From the NCBI GenBank assembly GCA_020440605.1, contig JAGRNT010000004.1:124001-188000 (forward strand): a DNA stretch of 64,000 bases. The letters run 5' to 3'. This document shows positions 40,989 through 50,131 of the stretch, in pieces (positions within the stretch are counted from its first letter, which is position 1; each line of letters begins with the position of its first letter). A program made the translations under genes and the position numbers. The DNA comes from a bacterium (GTDB taxonomy: Bacteria > 4484-113 > JAFGCY01). The notes below the pieces were generated by a model. The model did not search any database. It worked only from the letters and a program-made list of their open reading frames with translations, and was not told the DNA's origin.

Positions 40989-41399
40989 TCAGTCCCTGAG
41001 GCGGCTCTCGGCCTCCTCGACCGTGAGCTCACCCCGCTCCAGGGCCGCGAGGATCTCCTCACGGCTTTCATGGTCATCATCCTCGGCGGCCGCCGCCTCA
41101 CCGGCATAGGCCCCGCCATCCATCCCGAGGCTGGCCAGCAGCTGGTCAAGCCGGCCGCGGACCGTCGGATAGCTGATGTTCAGCACCGACTCAACCTCCT
41201 TCAGGTTGCCGCGGCAGGACAGGAAGGTCCGCAGGAACTCCAGCTTGTCCTGGGGCAGGCGGGCGAACTCATTGGCCATGAATACGCCGTTGAGCTCGGT
41301 GTCGCACTCATTGCAACGCAGGTGCGTGACGCTGAGCTGCCCGCTGCACACGGGACATTCGGAAATCAGCCTGTTGGCCTTCTTGTTGTTTCTGAACAT
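40989..41399 (-). CDS. DUF2089 zinc-ribbon/HTH regulator
   Basis: 136 residues. The zinc ribbon is CPVCSGQLSVTHLRCNECDT (residues about 15-34, four Cys), followed by the family block LEFLRTFLSCRGNLKEVESV and LNISYPTVRGRLDQLLASLG, a helix-turn-helix-like unit. A C-terminal SHOCT-like helix pair (REEILAALERGELTVEEAES) matches the N-terminus of the product two genes downstream, so the two proteins may interact through it. DUF2089 proteins are thought to be transcription regulators. The start has no Shine-Dalgarno site and a promoter lies 9 nt upstream. Confidence 0.85.
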   Translation of the reverse strand: MFRNNKKANRLISECPVCSGQLSVTHLRCNECDTELNGVFMANEFARLPQDKLEFLRTFLSCRGNLKEVESVLNISYPTVRGRLDQLLASLGMDGGAYAGEAAAAEDDDHESREEILAALERGELTVEEAESRLRD

Positions 41400-41408
41400 C
41401 ACATGAGC

Positions 41409-41437
41409 ATAGTAACAAGCATTTTCAACTATGTCAA
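41409..41437 (-). promoter_or_regulatory. Promoter of the DUF2089 operon
   Basis: Minus strand TTGACA (41437-41432), 17-bp spacer, TACTAT (41414-41409), 9 nt before ATG 41399. Alternatively TATGCT 6 nt before ATG. Either way the leader is only 0-3 nt. Confidence 0.6.
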
Positions 41438-41549
41438 GATCATTTTTGAAAATATTGAGGTTGATCTTTCGAATTAGCTGAGAGTAAGTCGGAAAAGCGC
41501 AGTTTTTCTAAGATTGGACTTCAGATGAGGAAAGGAGGAAGAGGGAGAT

Positions 41550-41743
41550 ATGAGAGGGAGAGGAGGGAGAAGATCAACCACAGGAACACGGAGCACACGG
41601 AATCAGAAGCAGAATGAGAATCAGCAGAAGGGACGGCGCCGCCCCGCGGCGATTGGGAGAGGCTCTTGCAACCCCCTTGGAACCATCAAAACAAAGAAGG
41701 ACCGGCGCCGCCTGGCGGCGATTGGGAGGGGCTCTTGCGGAGT
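41550..41743. repeat. REP-like palindromes and low-complexity DNA
   Basis: Two direct REP copies (41632-41666, 41696-41731, core GGCGCCGCC..GGCGATTGGGAG) each followed by GCTCTTGC, preceded by an 'ACCACAGGAACACGGAGCAC' word. No gene. Confidence 0.7.
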
Positions 41744-41851
41744 GCCACTCTCATTTACCGGGCGTAAACGCCCTGCTACCGGTGGAAGGGCGTTCACGCC
41801 CGCCATATTCCATTGCGTGCACTGCCTGATCAGGAATCGGCGCCGGTCCTT
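41744..41851. repeat. Right 108-bp inverted repeat (double REP-like palindrome)
   Basis: Reverse complement of 38282-38389 with about six mismatches. The pair brackets about 3.35 kb that holds the transposase pseudogene, the two candidate RNAs and the DUF2089-YvlB operon. Confidence 0.8.
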
Positions 41852-41884
41852 TGCTCGTCTCGATGGATCCTGCATCTCTTTGCT

Positions 41885-42045
41885 GCGCCATCTCCCAGTC
41901 GCCGCAAGGCGGCGCCGGTCCTTCCTCGTGATGGATTGACTCTAGCCGATTGCTGCATTAGCTCCCAATTGCCGCAGGGCGGCACCGCTACCCACTGATT
42001 ACTGACCACTGATTACTGACTTCTGACCACGGACCACTGATTACT
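41885..42045. repeat. REP-like palindromes and CCACTGATTACTGA words
   Basis: Inverted REP copies at 41891-41921 and 41966-41992, then ACTGATTACTGACCACTGAT-type heptamer words to 42045. No gene until 42117. Confidence 0.65.
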
Positions 42046-42116
42046 CTTCACTGTTTTGCGGCAATTGCTGCTATCTACATTAATTCATTCTGAATAATGG
42101 CCTATTATTAGGTGTC

Positions 42117-43250
42117 ATGACTCCACTTTTTGCGCTTTTTCGTCCGTTTTTGCCCCTCAGCGCTGCTCTGATATTGCTGCTGGCCAGTGTAGATGCGGCC
42201 TCAGCTCAGTATTACGAGCCCTTTGAGCAGGGCTATGAACTGCAGGCCATTACCGAGCAGAACAGCCTGCTGCAGTGCAGCCCGGCCCCGGATGTGATCG
42301 CCGCCCAGCAGGCCTCGCGGCCCGGTACGAGTCTCAGTTGCCTGCTGAAACTGCAATCCGGGATGATGCGCGTGCTGGAACAGGAGTATGTGGAAGACCT
42401 CGACCCCTTCTTCGCCGAGCAGCGCATGCTGCCCGCCAGGGACTGGGCCGGTTTCCACCGCAAGCAGTGGCAGGCCAATTACTCCACTGAGGCCGGACAG
42501 GTCTACATCGGAGTCGGAATACATTATGAGGACAATGAATACTGGGGCCTCGGGACGATCTGCAGCTACCTGCGCAGTGCCGACGGCAGTTTCCGGATGA
42601 TTGCGCACCATGACCTGGGCCATGAATACATCGGCCGGGTCTTCGTGCTGGATGCCAACCACGACGGCAGGCTGGACGTGATCGCCTCCTGGATGACGGG
42701 GGCCGGCAGCGGCGGCGGCGTGGACCTGCTGACGGTCAATGAGGATGGCGGCATCAGCTACTTCGGCGACAGCGCCGAGCCCTCGGACTTCGCCAGCTCG
42801 CTGTGGAGCGCGCATGGCTCCGTGGAACTGACCGACTATGACAACGACGGCGACTGGGAGCTGCAGCTCAGCTTCCCGCTGTTCTTCAGCGCGGCCGGCT
42901 ACTACTACCGCGACATCGTCAGTTTCGACAGCGCGGAGAACGCCTGGAGCTGGGACCCCGGCTTCGCGCCGGATTACTACGTCTCGCAGGACCGCTTCTA
43001 TGAAAGGCTGTACGGCCAGGTGCAACGGTTGGTGCATGACCCGGAGCAGTTCCACCGCGATACCGATGACTACTTCATGCAGTATTCCTGCTTCCTTGAC
43101 GGCGAGGAGTACAGCCTCGCACCCTTCATCAGTGAGGACGGCATAATCAATGATGAACTGGTGGAGGAACTGCGTCTGATCGTGGAAGGCGGGGAGGATG
43201 CAGTGCAACCCGTAGGCCGGATTCTGAATCTGAACATGCATGAGGCCTGA
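42117..43250 (+). CDS. Secreted protein of unknown function, first of a tandem pair
   Basis: 377 residues with a signal peptide (LSAALILLLASVDAASAQ, cut before YYE). TATTAT lies 8 nt before ATG 42117, so the leader is short. The middle contains FG-GAP/VCBS-like calcium-loop strands (FVLDANHDGRLDVIASWMTG and LTDYDNDGDWELQLSFPLF), a beta-propeller-like pattern. The C-terminal block FHRDTDDYFMQYSCFLDGEE aligns with FSMDDPAHGYSYGFSDDDGD of the next gene. Extracytoplasmic; function unknown. Confidence 0.65.
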   Translation: MTPLFALFRPFLPLSAALILLLASVDAASAQYYEPFEQGYELQAITEQNSLLQCSPAPDVIAAQQASRPGTSLSCLLKLQSGMMRVLEQEYVEDLDPFFAEQRMLPARDWAGFHRKQWQANYSTEAGQVYIGVGIHYEDNEYWGLGTICSYLRSADGSFRMIAHHDLGHEYIGRVFVLDANHDGRLDVIASWMTGAGSGGGVDLLTVNEDGGISYFGDSAEPSDFASSLWSAHGSVELTDYDNDGDWELQLSFPLFFSAAGYYYRDIVSFDSAENAWSWDPGFAPDYYVSQDRFYERLYGQVQRLVHDPEQFHRDTDDYFMQYSCFLDGEEYSLAPFISEDGIINDELVEELRLIVEGGEDAVQPVGRILNLNMHEA

Positions 43251-43251
43251 C

Positions 43252-44286
43252 ATGAAACTGGCAATCACCGCCGTCCTGCTGCTGGCAACGCTGGGCAGCT
43301 CCCCTGCCCTTGCGCAGTTTGAGCTCAATCCCGCGGATGAGCCGGCCACGCTGCCGATCCCGGTCGGGATGGGCCTGCTGGCCAGCGAGGAATACTTCCA
43401 CGAGCGCTTCCCGGATGAGGATGCCGCGCCGGACTTCCTGCTGCGCTACCATCCCGCGGCGCATGCGCTCCTGGGCTGGGACGGGATGGACGGCCTGGGG
43501 GGCTACCGCGCTGAGGAGCATCTGCTTGACTCCGCCGAGGGCCTGCCGCTGCTCGGTGAAGCGGATGAGCGCTTTGATTCGCTGGAGATCGCGGTGTTCG
43601 GAATCGCCGAGGGCCGGCTGGAGCTCTACGACCATGCCTCGGGACAGCCCGTGCTCAGGCAGACTGTGGAGTTTCCGCCGGTTTCCGCGGAGTATGTCTG
43701 GCTGGTGGATCTGACAGGCGATGGCCGCAGCGAGGTGGTGGTCTCCGGGATGACCGGGATCAGCAACGGCGGTGGGGCCTATGTGTTCCGGATGACTGAC
43801 GAAGGCCTGCTGGAAGCTGTCAGCGAAGGTGAGGAAGGCGAGTTCTGGCCGCAGATGCTGTGGAGCTTCTATGGCTCGCTGGAGCTCCTTCGTACGGCGG
43901 ACGGGCACTGGGTCTACCGCGGCATCTCCCCCGTCGGCCGCAATCTCAGTGACTACTTCTGGAGCTGGTTCTACGAATGGGACGCGGATTCCGGACGTTT
44001 CGTGATGAACGGGCCGTCGTACCATGCCGAGAAGCGGCAGCAGTATCAGTTCTTCACGCGATTTCGCAAGGTGCTGAAGGATTTCCTGGCGGACCCGGCG
44101 GCCTTCAGCATGGACGACCCGGCGCACGGCTACAGCTATGGCTTCTCGGATGATGATGGCGACTACAGCCTGGACTGCTTCACGGATGAGGATGGCAGCA
44201 TCCTCGACTGGCTGCTGGAGGAGACGATCACCGAGCTGGATTACATGCTCATGGACCCAATTGATGGATCGGACCGGATGCAGTAA
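43252..44286 (+). CDS. Secreted protein of unknown function, second of a tandem pair
   Basis: 344 residues from ATG 43252, one base after the previous stop with GAGG upstream, so the pair is coupled. Signal peptide AVLLLATLGSSPALAQ. It shares the VCBS-like strand VWLVDLTGDGRSEVVVSGMT with FVLDANHDGRLDVIASWMTG of its neighbour, then GISNGGGAYVF and the C-terminal block. These align along most of the length. Function unknown; the calcium-loop (DxTGDGxxE) suggests metal binding. Confidence 0.65.
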   Translation: MKLAITAVLLLATLGSSPALAQFELNPADEPATLPIPVGMGLLASEEYFHERFPDEDAAPDFLLRYHPAAHALLGWDGMDGLGGYRAEEHLLDSAEGLPLLGEADERFDSLEIAVFGIAEGRLELYDHASGQPVLRQTVEFPPVSAEYVWLVDLTGDGRSEVVVSGMTGISNGGGAYVFRMTDEGLLEAVSEGEEGEFWPQMLWSFYGSLELLRTADGHWVYRGISPVGRNLSDYFWSWFYEWDADSGRFVMNGPSYHAEKRQQYQFFTRFRKVLKDFLADPAAFSMDDPAHGYSYGFSDDDGDYSLDCFTDEDGSILDWLLEETITELDYMLMDPIDGSDRMQ

Positions 44287-44346
44287 CCATTGACTCCCGC
44301 CTGCGTCATGTTATTAAGTAGGTGTACGTACGGTGAAGGAGCGGAC

Positions 44347-45687
44347 ATGAAGCGTGGACTGGCTGGGATCGGACTGAGCATGCTGGCGCTGTTGCTGACT
44401 GCGCTGCATGCCGCATCCTGTGGCGGAGCTTCCGCCGCCGGTTCAGTGGATTCCGCTCCCGATATCCAGTCCACAGCGGCTCCGGCCTTCCCGCAGGATG
44501 ACCCGCATTTCTCGCGCCAGGTGAATGCCCTGGAAACCCTGGACGGCACGCAGACCTACTCCGACTGCGGCGCACCGGGCTTTGCCGTGCATGACACCAT
44601 CGCCACGGTGGGCGTGCTCTCCAGCAGTGAGGCCCAGCCCAGCGCCTGGGCGGTCTACCGCTTCCCGCTGAACAACCCCGCCGACCTGCTTTCGATCCGC
44701 GTGAGCCTCCACCAGGGCAAGCTGGATGACATCTACTACCTGCTGCTGGCGGACTACACGAGCAGACGCTGGCAGCTCGTGGGCGAGAAGTTCGCCACCT
44801 CGCAGCTTACGCCCGCCGACTGGCAGGGTCTCGACATCACGAGCCCCGGCAAGTATTGCTACATGGCGGTGGTGGTGGTTGACGACCGCGAGATCAGCAT
44901 CGCCGGCGTGGAGCGCACGATGGATGACACCGGCAACGGCGAGTATCCGATCTTCGACGACTTCGAGGACAACGACACGCTCGCCGACTGCCACCCGATC
45001 GGCGTGGGCAGCTATGTTGCCAGCACGCATGACGATTTCGTGCCCGAGATGCTGGAGATTGACGAGGCCCAGGACCACTGGGACTTCTACTGCATCGACC
45101 TGAATGCCGGCGAGCACTTCACGGCCACGCTGGAATATGAGTACGTCAACCACTTCGACCAGCCAAATGGCACCTTCAATGACCTCGACATGCTGATGTA
45201 CGCCCCCGGGGTGACGAGCGATCCGCTGAACACCTTCGACGAGCAGTGGAGCAGCATCCGCATCTACTTCACGAATATGGAGCTCGTGAACTTCGTAGCT
45301 CCGAACACGGGCACCTACCGCATCGGGATCCGGGGCGACCTGGGCGACCAGTTCACTGCGGACAGCAATGCGGAGTACGTGCTGAAGACCTTCGTGAGTG
45401 CGGATACGCACAAGGTGAGCGGTTACATCACGCAGAATGAGATGGAGCCGGACAAGAAGTTCCTCGTGGTGCTGACGCCGGGTAACTTCAGCGGCGTGAC
45501 CTCACTGGAGTCCGCCCCGCACGGCGGCTATGAGATCACCGGCGTGCCGGACGGGACCTACACCCTGGAAGTGCGCGGCAGCGCGGCCTGGAACCAGCAT
45601 GACTACACCTACCCGAATACGCAGCAGGTGGTGGTCAGCGGTGGCGATGTGAACATCAGCATGAGCATCGACCCCTTCCCGGGTTAA
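44347..45687 (+). CDS. Secreted lipoprotein-like protein with PPC-like and carboxypeptidase-regulatory-like domains
   Basis: 446 residues from ATG 44347 (AAGGAG 8 nt upstream). The N-terminus LSMLALLLTALHAASCGG looks like a lipoprotein signal. Residues about 30-180 form a first beta domain. Residues about 200-350 resemble a bacterial pre-peptidase C-terminal domain: FDDFEDNDTLADCHPIGVGS, DHWDFYCIDLNAGEHFTATL and NTGTYRIGIRGDLGDQF. The last 90 residues resemble a carboxypeptidase regulatory domain (HKVSGYITQNEM; YEITGVPDGTYTLEVRG). No catalytic domain is seen. It is in the same direction as the pair upstream. Confidence 0.65.
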   Translation: MKRGLAGIGLSMLALLLTALHAASCGGASAAGSVDSAPDIQSTAAPAFPQDDPHFSRQVNALETLDGTQTYSDCGAPGFAVHDTIATVGVLSSSEAQPSAWAVYRFPLNNPADLLSIRVSLHQGKLDDIYYLLLADYTSRRWQLVGEKFATSQLTPADWQGLDITSPGKYCYMAVVVVDDREISIAGVERTMDDTGNGEYPIFDDFEDNDTLADCHPIGVGSYVASTHDDFVPEMLEIDEAQDHWDFYCIDLNAGEHFTATLEYEYVNHFDQPNGTFNDLDMLMYAPGVTSDPLNTFDEQWSSIRIYFTNMELVNFVAPNTGTYRIGIRGDLGDQFTADSNAEYVLKTFVSADTHKVSGYITQNEMEPDKKFLVVLTPGNFSGVTSLESAPHGGYEITGVPDGTYTLEVRGSAAWNQHDYTYPNTQQVVVSGGDVNISMSIDPFPG

Positions 45688-45690
45688 TGA

Positions 45691-46000
45691 TTCACCACAA
45701 AGCTCACCAAGCACTCCAAGGATGAAAACGATCACGAAGTCTGACTTGATGAACTGAAAGCAGGCTTTGTGAACTTTGTGCACTTGGTGGTCAACCCATC
45801 CGCGTCAAGCTGGCGTTCGACCTCCGACGGCAGACATGCGTTTGAATCACGACAAAGCTCACCAAGCACTCCAAGGATGAAATCGATCACGAAGTCTGTC
45901 TTGGTGCACTGTAAGCAGGCTTTGTGATCTTTGCGCACTTGGTGGTGAACCCATCCGCGCTCGACCTCCAGCGATGTAACCCGTGTCGCGCGCGGGCGTC
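45691..46000. repeat. Tandem direct repeat of about 155 bp, each with inverted ends
   Basis: Copy 1 starts at 45691 and copy 2 at about 45846. Shared blocks: ACAAAGCTCACCAAGCACTC, CAAGGATGAAA.CGATCACGA, AGTCTG.CTTG.TG.ACTG, AAGCAGGCTTTGTGA, and GCACTTGGTGGT followed by AACCCATCCGCG. The ends of each copy (TTCACCACAAAG / CTTGGTGGT.AA) are partly inverted. No coding capacity; a related piece (TTCACCACGAAGGACTC) is at 50166. Confidence 0.75.
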
Positions 46001-46175
46001 CCTTGATATGTGTTGGACGGGTGCATTGATGGGACCGCTCCAGAACTTCCGGTACATTACCGGAGCTGTCCCCGGCAAAGAGGCACCGCGGGCTGAAAGT
46101 TGTTATCATTAACAGTTGTTAAGAACCGGTAACACCCGAGATTCCCACAGACCAGAACTGCGAGGACTGATGGTT

Positions 46176-49100
46176 ATGACAGGAAAGATTCTAGGCAGAC
46201 TGACGACCCTGCTGGCGGGCGCGGCGCTTTTCGTGCTGGCCTCCTGCGGTGGCAGCGGCGGCGGGCTGGACAGCCTTGATACGGCCGCCAGTGAAAGCTG
46301 GCCCGTGCACGGCTACCAGGACGCGGCGCGCAGCGGCAGCTTCATGGTGGTGGCGGTGGATGACACCGAGCGCAGCATCGTGGAGCCCACCAGCCGCCTG
46401 AGCCTCGAAGTCGAGGCCGGGGACGGCGGGCAGTATGTGCGCGTGTTCGGCAGCGGGCTTGAGCCCAGCAACCACGCCTACCTGCACCTGGCCTACGATC
46501 CCGCCAGCGTGCGGCCCGTGACCGCGGGCGCCGGACGTGAAATCGCCGGTGACAGCATGTTCGTGAGCGTCACGAGCGAACCCGGGCTGGTGGCGATGGG
46601 CATCGGCACGATCGGCGGCCGCGAGGTGATCGCGGGCGAGGTCGAGCTGGCCGAGGTCTTCTTCGCCGACGGTCCGGCCCTGATGCTCGGGCGCGGGACT
46701 TCCGCCGTGGCCCAGAGCCCGGTCAACACCCTGCGCTGGGACGGCATCGACCCGAACAAGCTGCTCTGGAACTACCGCAACACCGGCGACTACGACCAGA
46801 ACCGCCAGGTCGGCATTTCCGACATCACCCCGATCGGCATCTACCTCGGCAAGAGCAACACCGAGAGTGACTGGTTCAAGGCCGAGCCGACGGACGGTGA
46901 CAACAACGGTGTGATCAACATCTCCGACATCACCCCGATCGGTGTCAACTACAACAACCAGGTCTCGCAGTACCGGATTGACAGCGCGGCTTCCGAGAGC
47001 GGCAGCTTCAGCGGCACCGGCAGCAGCGTTGACTACGAACAGCACATCAAGCCAACCGGCGGCGGCTTCTACAGCTTCGAGTTCAGCCTCAGCCCGGCCC
47101 CCGCGGACGGGATGTGGTTCGCGGTCACCGCGCTTGACAACGGCAACCCGGCCTCCGCCCATTCCAACGCCGTGCAGTTCGGCGGCAGCGGCGGCGGCGG
47201 CTCCGCCCCGCAGAACCTCAGCGGTGTCGTGAACGGTGCCAACTTCGAACTCAGCTGGCAGGCTCCCGCCACCGGCACGCCTGACGGCTACAACGCCTAC
47301 GTGAGCAGCACCGCCGGAATGAGCGGCGCGCTCAAGCTGAACAGCGCGCTGATCAGCGGCACGAACTACATCGTACCGAGCACGATTTCCACCGGTGGCA
47401 CCTGGTACTTCGCCGTGACCGCGATGAGCGGCACGGACGAGAGCAGCTACAGCAACATCTGGACCAACGCCGTGGGCGGCGACACCGACCCGCCGGCCTG
47501 GACGGGCACCGACATCGGCATCAAGGCCGCGACCCCCGGTGACGCCAGCGTCAACGTGGAGTGGTACACCGCGACGGACACCAGCGTGCCCGTGACCTAC
47601 AACGTCTACTACGCCGAGACCGGCACGGGCATCAACTGGAACACCCCGCAGCTGACCGGCCAGAGCGGCACGAGCGCGATGGTCAACGGCCTGACGAACG
47701 GCACGAGCTACGACTTCGGCGTGCGCGCCGTGGACAGCGCAAGCAACGTGACGACGAACGAGAACTTCCTGAGCGCCACCCCGGCGGCCGGCACTGACAA
47801 CACGCCTCCGGCCTGGTTCCAGGGGGATGGCATCAAGAGCGCTGAACCTGACAACCAGACGGTCTCCGTTAGCTGGTACAGTGCGGTGGATGCCAGCAAC
47901 CCGCCGGTGAGCTACCTGCTGTATTACGTCGAGGACACTGAGGACTTCGACTGGGACAACCCGCAGGAGGTCTTTGACAGCAGCGTTACCAGCTCAAATG
48001 TGATCGGACTCACCAACGACCAGCGCTACAAGTTTGCGGTCAAGGCCCAGGACAGCGCCATCCCGCCGAATCGTACAACGAACGAGAACTTCCTCTATGC
48101 CACTCCGCAGATCTTCCCCGGCTCCGGCCAGATCGGCGGTGTGACGGCCAGCGATACCGCCAGCGTGCGGATGCCCGGTGAGGAGGTGCCGCGCATCTTC
48201 AGCGTGGACCGCGGCACGGCCCTCAACTACACGACCTGGACCGGCAGTGCCTGGACCACGCTTGACCTGAACACGATCCTTTCCAACCCGGACCGCAAGT
48301 ACCACCCGCAGGCCGTGGCCCGTGGCAATGACATCCATGTTGTCTTCGGTACCCCCAATGCAATCTATGAGCTGCATGGCGACAAGGACAGTGACCCCAG
48401 CACCTGGACGCTGACGACGATTGCCAACAGCGGGATCAATTCCATCTTCGGGATCGGCCTGGACTACAGTGCCACGGACGACTACTTCGCGGTGAACTAC
48501 GCTACGGACAACGCCGGAGAGAAGCTCTACTACAGCGAGCGTGAGGCCGGCGGTAGCTGGACCCTGCCCACGAAGATCGCCGATGGCAACCCGGAAGTCT
48601 GGCAGTGCGATATCGTCATCAATGAGAATGATGGTTCACAGTGGGCCGTGGGAGCATTCGGTCATGCCAATAGCACTGAAGATAAACTGAAGTTCTTCTA
48701 CTTCACGCGTCCGAACCGCATTGACGGCTGGACCGGAGGTCCGACGGGTTATGGCGGCGATGTCATGGTTGTCGAAATCGACCCAAACAGCAATGTGCCG
48801 ATCGTCGTCAATGCGGAAGTGCGCGAGATAGATTCGGGATTCGGAATCGCCCCAGTAAGTGACGCGGTGGTCTACCTCTGGAATGGCAGCAGCTGGGTAC
48901 AGAATGTTCTCGAACAGGGTGATTTCTCATATGACCTTGGCAACCTGAAAGCTGAGACGATCCTCACCGGACAGGATCCGCAGGTTGTGTTTTCACCAAC
49001 CGGCAAAGGTGTGGCCCTGTGGACAAACGTCAACTACTCAGCGGATCTGCTTGATCTCTCCGGTCAGTTGACGGGCTCGTGGAGATACAGCCAGCGTCCT

Positions 49101-49310
49101 GATACCAGTTGGTCAACTCCTGCACAGATGATTCCCAACATCTCCTCTTCCAACTCCGTCACCGCTGGAGAAGGTTATCAGCACTGCGTAACCTGTGACC
49201 TCGGGTTCATCGATACTGATGAGGATTACAACGCCCTTGGACAGAAGTATGCTCAGCGCAACAACTACGTGGAGGGTACCCTCTACTACCGTCGCCAGAG
49301 CTGGAACTGA
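46176..49310 (+). CDS. Large lipoprotein with dockerin-like and fibronectin type III domains
   Basis: 1044 residues from ATG 46176 (GAGGA 9 nt upstream; ATG 46170 is possible). Lipobox GAALFVLASCGGSGGG. A cohesin-like beta sandwich precedes two dockerin-like loops: DYDQNRQVGISDITPIGIYL and DNNGVINISDITPIGVNYN (about residues 205-265). Three FnIII-like repeats follow (LSWQAPATGTPDGYNAYVSS; VNVEWYTATDTSVPVTYNVY; VSVSWYSAVDASNPPVSYLL). The C-terminal 390 residues look like a BNR/propeller-type domain (FFYFTRPNRIDGW; SWTLPTKIADG; ALWTNVNYSADLL). Codon use in the last 700 bp is less GC-rich. It is probably a surface or secreted scaffold or binding protein. Confidence 0.75.
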   Translation: MTGKILGRLTTLLAGAALFVLASCGGSGGGLDSLDTAASESWPVHGYQDAARSGSFMVVAVDDTERSIVEPTSRLSLEVEAGDGGQYVRVFGSGLEPSNHAYLHLAYDPASVRPVTAGAGREIAGDSMFVSVTSEPGLVAMGIGTIGGREVIAGEVELAEVFFADGPALMLGRGTSAVAQSPVNTLRWDGIDPNKLLWNYRNTGDYDQNRQVGISDITPIGIYLGKSNTESDWFKAEPTDGDNNGVINISDITPIGVNYNNQVSQYRIDSAASESGSFSGTGSSVDYEQHIKPTGGGFYSFEFSLSPAPADGMWFAVTALDNGNPASAHSNAVQFGGSGGGGSAPQNLSGVVNGANFELSWQAPATGTPDGYNAYVSSTAGMSGALKLNSALISGTNYIVPSTISTGGTWYFAVTAMSGTDESSYSNIWTNAVGGDTDPPAWTGTDIGIKAATPGDASVNVEWYTATDTSVPVTYNVYYAETGTGINWNTPQLTGQSGTSAMVNGLTNGTSYDFGVRAVDSASNVTTNENFLSATPAAGTDNTPPAWFQGDGIKSAEPDNQTVSVSWYSAVDASNPPVSYLLYYVEDTEDFDWDNPQEVFDSSVTSSNVIGLTNDQRYKFAVKAQDSAIPPNRTTNENFLYATPQIFPGSGQIGGVTASDTASVRMPGEEVPRIFSVDRGTALNYTTWTGSAWTTLDLNTILSNPDRKYHPQAVARGNDIHVVFGTPNAIYELHGDKDSDPSTWTLTTIANSGINSIFGIGLDYSATDDYFAVNYATDNAGEKLYYSEREAGGSWTLPTKIADGNPEVWQCDIVINENDGSQWAVGAFGHANSTEDKLKFFYFTRPNRIDGWTGGPTGYGGDVMVVEIDPNSNVPIVVNAEVREIDSGFGIAPVSDAVVYLWNGSSWVQNVLEQGDFSYDLGNLKAETILTGQDPQVVFSPTGKGVALWTNVNYSADLLDLSGQLTGSWRYSQRPDTSWSTPAQMIPNISSSNSVTAGEGYQHCVTCDLGFIDTDEDYNALGQKYAQRNNYVEGTLYYRRQSWN

Positions 49311-49347
49311 ACCCAGGCAGCCTGGCTGCACTGACAACGGAATCAAC

Positions 49348-49374
49348 AAAGGCCCCGGGCAACCGGGGCCTTTT
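49348..49374. terminator. Bidirectional terminator between the FnIII lipoprotein and lipB
   Basis: Stem AAGGCCCCGG/CCGGGGCCTT with a GCAA tetraloop, followed by T on the plus strand; T also follows on the minus strand (AAA at 49348-49350). It serves the lipoprotein gene and could serve lipB from the other side. Confidence 0.8.
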
Positions 49375-49443
49375 CAGTAGTCAGTGGTCAGTACTCATAG
49401 GTCCCAGTGATTTCTGACTACTGACTACTGACTACTGACCACT
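49375..49443. repeat. Heptamer-type repeat (CAGTAGTCAGTGGTCAGTA / ACTACTGACTACTGACC)
   Basis: Inverted sets of the TCAGTAG/CTACTGA words already seen at 35680 and 42000; the two sets can pair with each other. Confidence 0.6.
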
Positions 49444-50125
49444 ATTCCCACAGGTCAGCCTGGTATTCGCCCTCGGGGCTGCGGTAGCCGAAGACCTCAC
49501 GGAATTCGCGCTCCAGCGCATCGCCGACCTCATCGATGGTGGGCGTGCGGCCGCTGATGCTCTCGATGCTGCCGACCTGCTTGCCGGTGATCCCGCAGGG
49601 GATTATCAGGTCGTAGAAGCTCAGGTCCGTCGTCACGTTCAGCGCCAAGCCGTGGTAGCTCACCCCGCCGCGCACCGCCACGCCGAGTGCGGCGAGCTTG
49701 ACCTCCCCGACCCAGACGCCGGTCAGGCCGGGGCTGCGCCCGCTCTCGATCCCCCATTCATGCAGGGTGCGGATCAGCGTCTCCTCCAGGCCGTGCATCA
49801 GCTCGCGCACGCCCATCCCCCGCGCGCGCAGGTTGACAACGGGATAGCCCACGAGCTGGCCGGGGCCGTGGAAGGTGATGTCCCCGCCGCGCTCGATCTC
49901 GCGCCAGTCCACGCCCAGCTCGCTGAGTCCCTCCCTGTCAACGATCAGGTTGGCACTGTCGCCGCTGCGCCCGAGCGTGATCACAGGGTCGTGCTCGACG
50001 AGGATCAGGGTGTCGGGGATTTCATCCATGCGCCGGGCGGTGTGCAGTTCGAGCTGGCGCTCATAGCAGCGCGCCCAGTCCAGGCGCCCGAGGCGCAGCA
50101 CATCCAGGGGCGGATGGACAGCCAT
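49442..50125 (-). CDS. lipB: Octanoyl-[acyl-carrier-protein]:protein N-octanoyltransferase LipB
   Basis: 227 residues. LVEHDPVITLGRSGDSANL, RGGDITFHGPGQLVGYPVVN (the RGGxxTyHGPGQ active region), VKLAALGVAVRGGVSYHGLA (catalytic Lys as KLAALG) and the catalytic-Cys motif FYDLIIPCGI are all intact. LipB moves octanoate from ACP to lipoyl domains, the first step of lipoate assembly. lipA is not in this window. TAGAAT lies exactly 6 nt before ATG 50125 and there is no Shine-Dalgarno site, so it is probably leaderless. Confidence 0.93.
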   Translation of the reverse strand: MAVHPPLDVLRLGRLDWARCYERQLELHTARRMDEIPDTLILVEHDPVITLGRSGDSANLIVDREGLSELGVDWREIERGGDITFHGPGQLVGYPVVNLRARGMGVRELMHGLEETLIRTLHEWGIESGRSPGLTGVWVGEVKLAALGVAVRGGVSYHGLALNVTTDLSFYDLIIPCGITGKQVGSIESISGRTPTIDEVGDALEREFREVFGYRSPEGEYQADLWE

Positions 50126-50131
50126 ATGGAT

